A stretch of DNA of 9,660 nt from HIMB11 sp965657135. GTDB taxonomy: Bacteria; Pseudomonadota; Alphaproteobacteria; Rhodobacterales; Rhodobacteraceae. Position 1 is the first letter of the stretch; the number at the start of each line of letters is the position of its first letter. The stretch covers positions 1-9,660 of the forward strand of contig CBFHNF010000037.1 in the NCBI GenBank assembly GCA_965657135.1. Reading direction: 5' to 3'. Positions 6,829 through 9,660 of the stretch are shown one piece after another. The position numbers were made by a program, and so were the translations under genes. Under the pieces are notes generated by a model that saw only the letters and a list, made by a program, of their open reading frames with translations, was not told the origin of the DNA and did not search any database.

Positions 6829-8151
6829 TTACTCAGCTGGCGTTTCAGCTTTGCCATAATGCGCATCGAAATCTTCCTCGATTGTCGCAGGCTGTGCTGT
6901 TGGTTTTTCCAAGACGCCCAACAATGGCAGGATGATCAAGAAATATCCAAACCAATATGCTGAACCAATCAATGAAAGAGACGCATACGGCTCTTCTGCA
7001 GGCATGGCGCCCAACCACATCAAGAAGAAGAAGTCTGCAACCAAGATCCAGAACCACAACTTCAACTGTGGACGATAGCGCGCAGAGCGAACATTTGATG
7101 TATCCAACCATGGTGCAAGCGCCATTACAGCAATCGCGCCAAACATGGCGAGAACGCCAAAGAATTTTGCATCAATAATTCCGCCGGTGACGAATGAGAC
7201 AAGCTGAACTGCCCAAACGTCTGCTGTGAAGGCACGCAGGATCGCGTAGAACGGCAGGAAGTACCATTCAGGGACAATGTGCGCTGGTGTGGCAAGTGGG
7301 TTCGCTTCGATATAGTTGTCTGGATGGCCCAGGTAGTTTGGCATAAAGCCAACGATAGCAAAGAAAACCGCCAAAATAATTGCCAGTGCAAACAAGTCCT
7401 TGATCACATAGTATGGCCAGAACGGGACGGTGTCCTTCTTGGCTTCTTCCTTTGAACCACGGCGCACTTCAACCCCAGTTGGGTTGTTGTTACCTGTGGT
7501 GTGGAATGCCCAGATATGCACCATCACCAAGCCCGCAATCAAAAACGGGAACAAATAGTGCAATGAGAAGAAACGGTTCAGCGTTGCATTGTCAACCGCA
7601 GGACCGCCCAACAATAGGGTTTGGATCGCTTCGCCAACAAATGGGATCGCACCGAATAGGCCTGTGATAACTGTAGCGCCCCAGAAGGACATTTGTCCCC
7701 ATGGAAGAACGTAACCCATGAACGCTGTGCCCATCATCAGCAGATAGATCAGCATGCCGATGATCCATGTGATTTCACGTGGAGCCTTGTATGAACCATA
7801 GTACAAACCACGGAAAATATGCGCGTAAACGGCGATAAAGAACAGTGATGCGCCGTTCATATGCAAATAGCGGATCATATGCCCGCCGTTGACGTTGCGC
7901 ATGATGTGCTCAACTGATGCGAACGCGTTGTCCACGTGTGGGGTATAGTGCATCGCCAAAACGATGCCCGTTACTATTTGAAGTCCCAAACAAAACGTCA
8001 GGACAATGCCCCAAATCCACATCCAGTTTAGGTTTTTTGGAGTTGGGATCATAAGTGTGTCGTACAAAAGACCAGCAATCGGCAGGCGCGAGTGCACTGC
8101 TTTTGCGAAATTGCCCTTTGGCTCGTAGTGGTCGTGAGGAATTCCAGCCAT
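6829..8151 (-). CDS. petB: Cytochrome b of the cytochrome bc1 complex
   Basis: A 440-residue integral membrane subunit that oxidises and reduces quinol at the Qo and Qi sites. Haem ligands are His97 and His198 (low-potential haem) and His111 and His212 (high-potential haem), spaced 13 residues apart within each helix. The Qo motif PEWY is at 294-297, with Glu295. The N-terminal part has KNLNWMWIWGIVL leading into the first helix, and eight helices can be traced. The residue numbers coincide with those I recall for Rhodobacter capsulatus, which supports a Rhodobacteraceae source. The start lies 14 bases after the petA stop, with GGGAGAGCTGAGAG before the ATG. The C-terminus has a short acidic, alanine/proline-rich tail. 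No defect is seen. Confidence 0.98.
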   Translation of the reverse strand: MAGIPHDHYEPKGNFAKAVHSRLPIAGLLYDTLMIPTPKNLNWMWIWGIVLTFCLGLQIVTGIVLAMHYTPHVDNAFASVEHIMRNVNGGHMIRYLHMNGASLFFIAVYAHIFRGLYYGSYKAPREITWIIGMLIYLLMMGTAFMGYVLPWGQMSFWGATVITGLFGAIPFVGEAIQTLLLGGPAVDNATLNRFFSLHYLFPFLIAGLVMVHIWAFHTTGNNNPTGVEVRRGSKEEAKKDTVPFWPYYVIKDLFALAIILAVFFAIVGFMPNYLGHPDNYIEANPLATPAHIVPEWYFLPFYAILRAFTADVWAVQLVSFVTGGIIDAKFFGVLAMFGAIAVMALAPWLDTSNVRSARYRPQLKLWFWILVADFFFLMWLGAMPAEEPYASLSLIGSAYWFGYFLIILPLLGVLEKPTAQPATIEEDFDAHYGKAETPAE

Positions 8152-8165
8152 CTCTCAGCTCTCCC

Positions 8166-8726
8166 TTAACCTAGTTTGATTGTTGTTGCGTCGACGAATT
8201 CTGCGACGGGTACAGGCAGGTTTGTTGGTGCCGGACCTTTACGAATACGCCCTGATGTATCGTAATGTGAACCGTGACATGGGCAGAACCAGCCGTTGAA
8301 GTCACCAGCGCCATCGCCCAATGGAACACAACCAAGGTGCGTACATACACCCATCATGACCAACCATTCGCCGGCCTCGTCCAAGCTGCGATTTTCGTCT
8401 GCAGCGTCCGTGCCTGGTACATTCTCGTTTCGTGATTCCGCATCGGCCAAATCCGCTAGAGCAACCTGACGGGCTTCTGTAATTTCTGCTTCTGTGCGAC
8501 GACGAATAAACACGGGTTTACCCAACCACTTTACAGTCAGCTGCGTTCCCGGCTCTACATCGGCTACATCTACGCGGATCGACGCCAAGGCGCGAACGTC
8601 CGCTGAAGGATTCATTTGGTTGACAAGCGGCCAAACTGCGGCCCCTGTGACAACGGCACCAGCACCTGCTGTCGCGTAGTAGATAAAATCGCGGCGTGTG
8701 CCTTCGTGATCGTCTGCGTGTGACAC
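8166..8726 (-). CDS. petA: Rieske iron-sulfur subunit of the cytochrome bc1 complex
   Basis: A 186-residue 2Fe-2S protein that moves electrons from quinol at Qo to cytochrome c1. The N-terminus has a twin-arginine motif (TRRDF, 10-14) before one membrane helix (about 15-34), so it is exported folded and stays anchored. Cluster motifs are CTHLGC (Cys128, His130, Cys133) and CPCH (Cys148, Cys150, His151): two cysteines and two histidines bind the cluster, and Cys133/Cys150 form the usual disulfide. GPAPTNLPV near the end is also conserved. The start is GTG at 8726, fixed by GGAG eight bases upstream; a nearby ATG (8740) is in another frame. It is the first gene of petABC. A somewhat long polar insert (about 84-118) precedes the cluster region, as in other alphaproteobacterial Rieske proteins. 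Confidence 0.97.
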   Translation of the reverse strand: MSHADDHEGTRRDFIYYATAGAGAVVTGAAVWPLVNQMNPSADVRALASIRVDVADVEPGTQLTVKWLGKPVFIRRRTEAEITEARQVALADLADAESRNENVPGTDAADENRSLDEAGEWLVMMGVCTHLGCVPLGDGAGDFNGWFCPCHGSHYDTSGRIRKGPAPTNLPVPVAEFVDATTIKLG

Positions 8727-8734
8727 GAGGTAAA

Positions 8735-8738
8735 CTCC
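8735..8738 (-). promoter_or_regulatory. Ribosome binding site that sets the petA GTG start
   Basis: GGAG on the minus strand lies eight bases before the GTG at 8726. It favours that GTG over the out-of-frame ATG at 8740-8738, which overlaps the site itself. Confidence 0.65.
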
Positions 8739-8935
8739 ATTGTTAGGTTAGTCATTCGACAATACCAGTTGCATCCGCACTCTGACGGACTCTCCTGTGC
8801 TGCGTTTTAGCGAGGAATTTTGGGAAGTCCAGTGTGCATTTGTACTCACTTGTTTTTCGCGCTGTCGTGTCGCACAGAAAGATACCTTTTCAGCGCCCGT
8901 CACATTCAAACGATGACATCGAGCGGTAACTGATT
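8739..8935 (-). promoter_or_regulatory. Intergenic region holding the presumed petABC promoter
   Basis: About 200 bases separate msrA from petA in the same direction. No strong terminator for msrA is visible; CGATGACATCG at 8911-8921 is a small dyad without a T tract. Weak promoter-like hexamers exist (minus strand TTGAAT, then TATCTT about 19 bases on), but none is convincing. A petABC promoter here is inferred from the gap and from the operon's need for its own expression. Confidence 0.4.
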
Positions 8936-9595
8936 CTATTTTACAAAAGCTGCCGCATCACCCCAAAGTTCGCGTACACGTTGATCACGACCACATGCGT
9001 CACGATAAAGCTGATAAACTTCAGATTGTTTACGATAGCCAAATCGCGTCAAAACCCGCGTGTCCAATTTGTAGTAATCTTGGTGATAGTCTTCCGCCAA
9101 ATAATAAGTGGATCTGTCCAATACGGGTGTCACAATTTTTTGGCCCAGTTCTTGTTCAGCCTTCTCAACTGCACTTTGCGCAGCGCGGCGTTGTTCATCA
9201 GTTGCAAATATCGCCGTACGATAACTTTCACCACGATCACAAAACTGCCCTCCAGCATCTGTCGGATCGACACTGCGTAAAAATTTATACAGCAAGGTTT
9301 CAACAGTGACCGTTTCAGGATCAAACGAAATCTCTACAGCTTCATAATGTCCTGTACCTCCGCGTGTTACATCACGGTACGTCGGATTTTTTGTTTTACC
9401 ACCAGTGTAACCTGATGTGACCTTACTCACGCCTTCAACTTTTTCAAAGTCTGCCTCAACGCACCAAAAACATCCGCCTGCGACAACCAATGTGTCAGTT
9501 TTTGCGTGAATAAGCTGCGCGCTTGAGAAAAGTGTCGCCGCAAAGACGCTTGTTAACAGAGTGAGTAAGCTTAAATTCGATCTCATGCCGGTCAT
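8936..9595 (-). CDS. msrA: Exported peptide methionine sulfoxide reductase MsrA
   Basis: A 219-residue enzyme that reduces methionine-S-sulfoxide in proteins. The catalytic motif GCFWC places the nucleophilic cysteine at 42. Family blocks include VSGYTGG-type (59-66), GHYEAVEISFDP, DAGGQFCDRGESYRTAIF (113-130) and YHQDYY (170-175). A candidate resolving cysteine is Cys201 near the C-terminus. Unlike cytoplasmic MsrA, it begins with a hydrophobic signal peptide (about 1-31, ending LIHA before KTD), so it should work in the periplasm. ATG at 9595 is taken as the start, with GGATCAATAA upstream; ATG at 9586 is an alternative three codons later. No msrB or electron-donor gene is visible. It is upstream of petABC in the same direction but about 200 bases away, so it is probably a separate unit. 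Confidence 0.96.
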   Translation of the reverse strand: MTGMRSNLSLLTLLTSVFAATLFSSAQLIHAKTDTLVVAGGCFWCVEADFEKVEGVSKVTSGYTGGKTKNPTYRDVTRGGTGHYEAVEISFDPETVTVETLLYKFLRSVDPTDAGGQFCDRGESYRTAIFATDEQRRAAQSAVEKAEQELGQKIVTPVLDRSTYYLAEDYHQDYYKLDTRVLTRFGYRKQSEVYQLYRDACGRDQRVRELWGDAAAFVK

Positions 9596-9660
9596 TTATT
9601 GATCCATAATGATTTGACGTTAATTGGATATTAGCTCATGCAATGAAAAAGTAAGCCCCC

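Noticed and set aside
8911..8921. CGATGACATCG dyad as an msrA terminator
   Set aside because: The arms leave only a one-base loop and there is no T tract on either strand.
8981..9309. Two overlapping plus-strand frames of about 100 codons
   Set aside because: Both are antisense shadows of msrA, which carries every family motif.

Overview
The window looks like a chromosomal segment of a marine alphaproteobacterium, most likely Rhodobacteraceae (Roseobacter-like). The best evidence is the petABC operon: the four haem-ligating histidines of cytochrome b fall at residues 97, 111, 198 and 212 and the PEWY motif at 294-297, the numbering I recall for Rhodobacter capsulatus. Base composition is moderate in the genes and clearly AT-rich in one long intergenic region. 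I assign no species.

Layout, left to right. (1) Positions 1-1789, minus strand: a two-gene unit of a compact AMP-forming acyl-CoA synthetase followed by a thiolase that runs off the left edge. The genes overlap by 13 bases, so CoA activation and thiolase chemistry are probably translationally coupled. (2) A terminator hairpin (1806-1837), then a LuxR/FixJ-type response regulator (1860-2477, minus). (3) A 689-base AT-rich intergenic region (2478-3166) full of short inverted and direct repeats, lying between divergent signalling genes. (4) Positions 3167-4628, plus: the remains of a hybrid histidine kinase. The sensor N-terminus is joined out of frame to the last part of the ATPase domain plus receiver and HPt domains. 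The second membrane helix, the dimerisation/phosphoacceptor domain and most of the ATPase domain are missing. (5) An intact 12-helix MFS transporter (4719-5933, plus). (6) A strong terminator at about 5976-6001, then petC, petB and petA on the minus strand (6022-8726), encoding the complete three-subunit cytochrome bc1 core. (7) A secreted MsrA (8936-9595, minus).

How the parts fit: petABC is housekeeping respiration, and exported MsrA would repair oxidised methionines in the same periplasmic compartment. The response regulator and broken kinase look like a former phosphorelay whose input half has been lost; the regulator and the receiver/HPt half keep their phosphorylation residues. The ligase/thiolase pair is metabolic, of unknown substrate. 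I see no convincing new multi-gene system. The observations most worth following are the kinase deletion, the repeat-rich region between the two signalling genes, and the short ligase that starts just behind a terminator.
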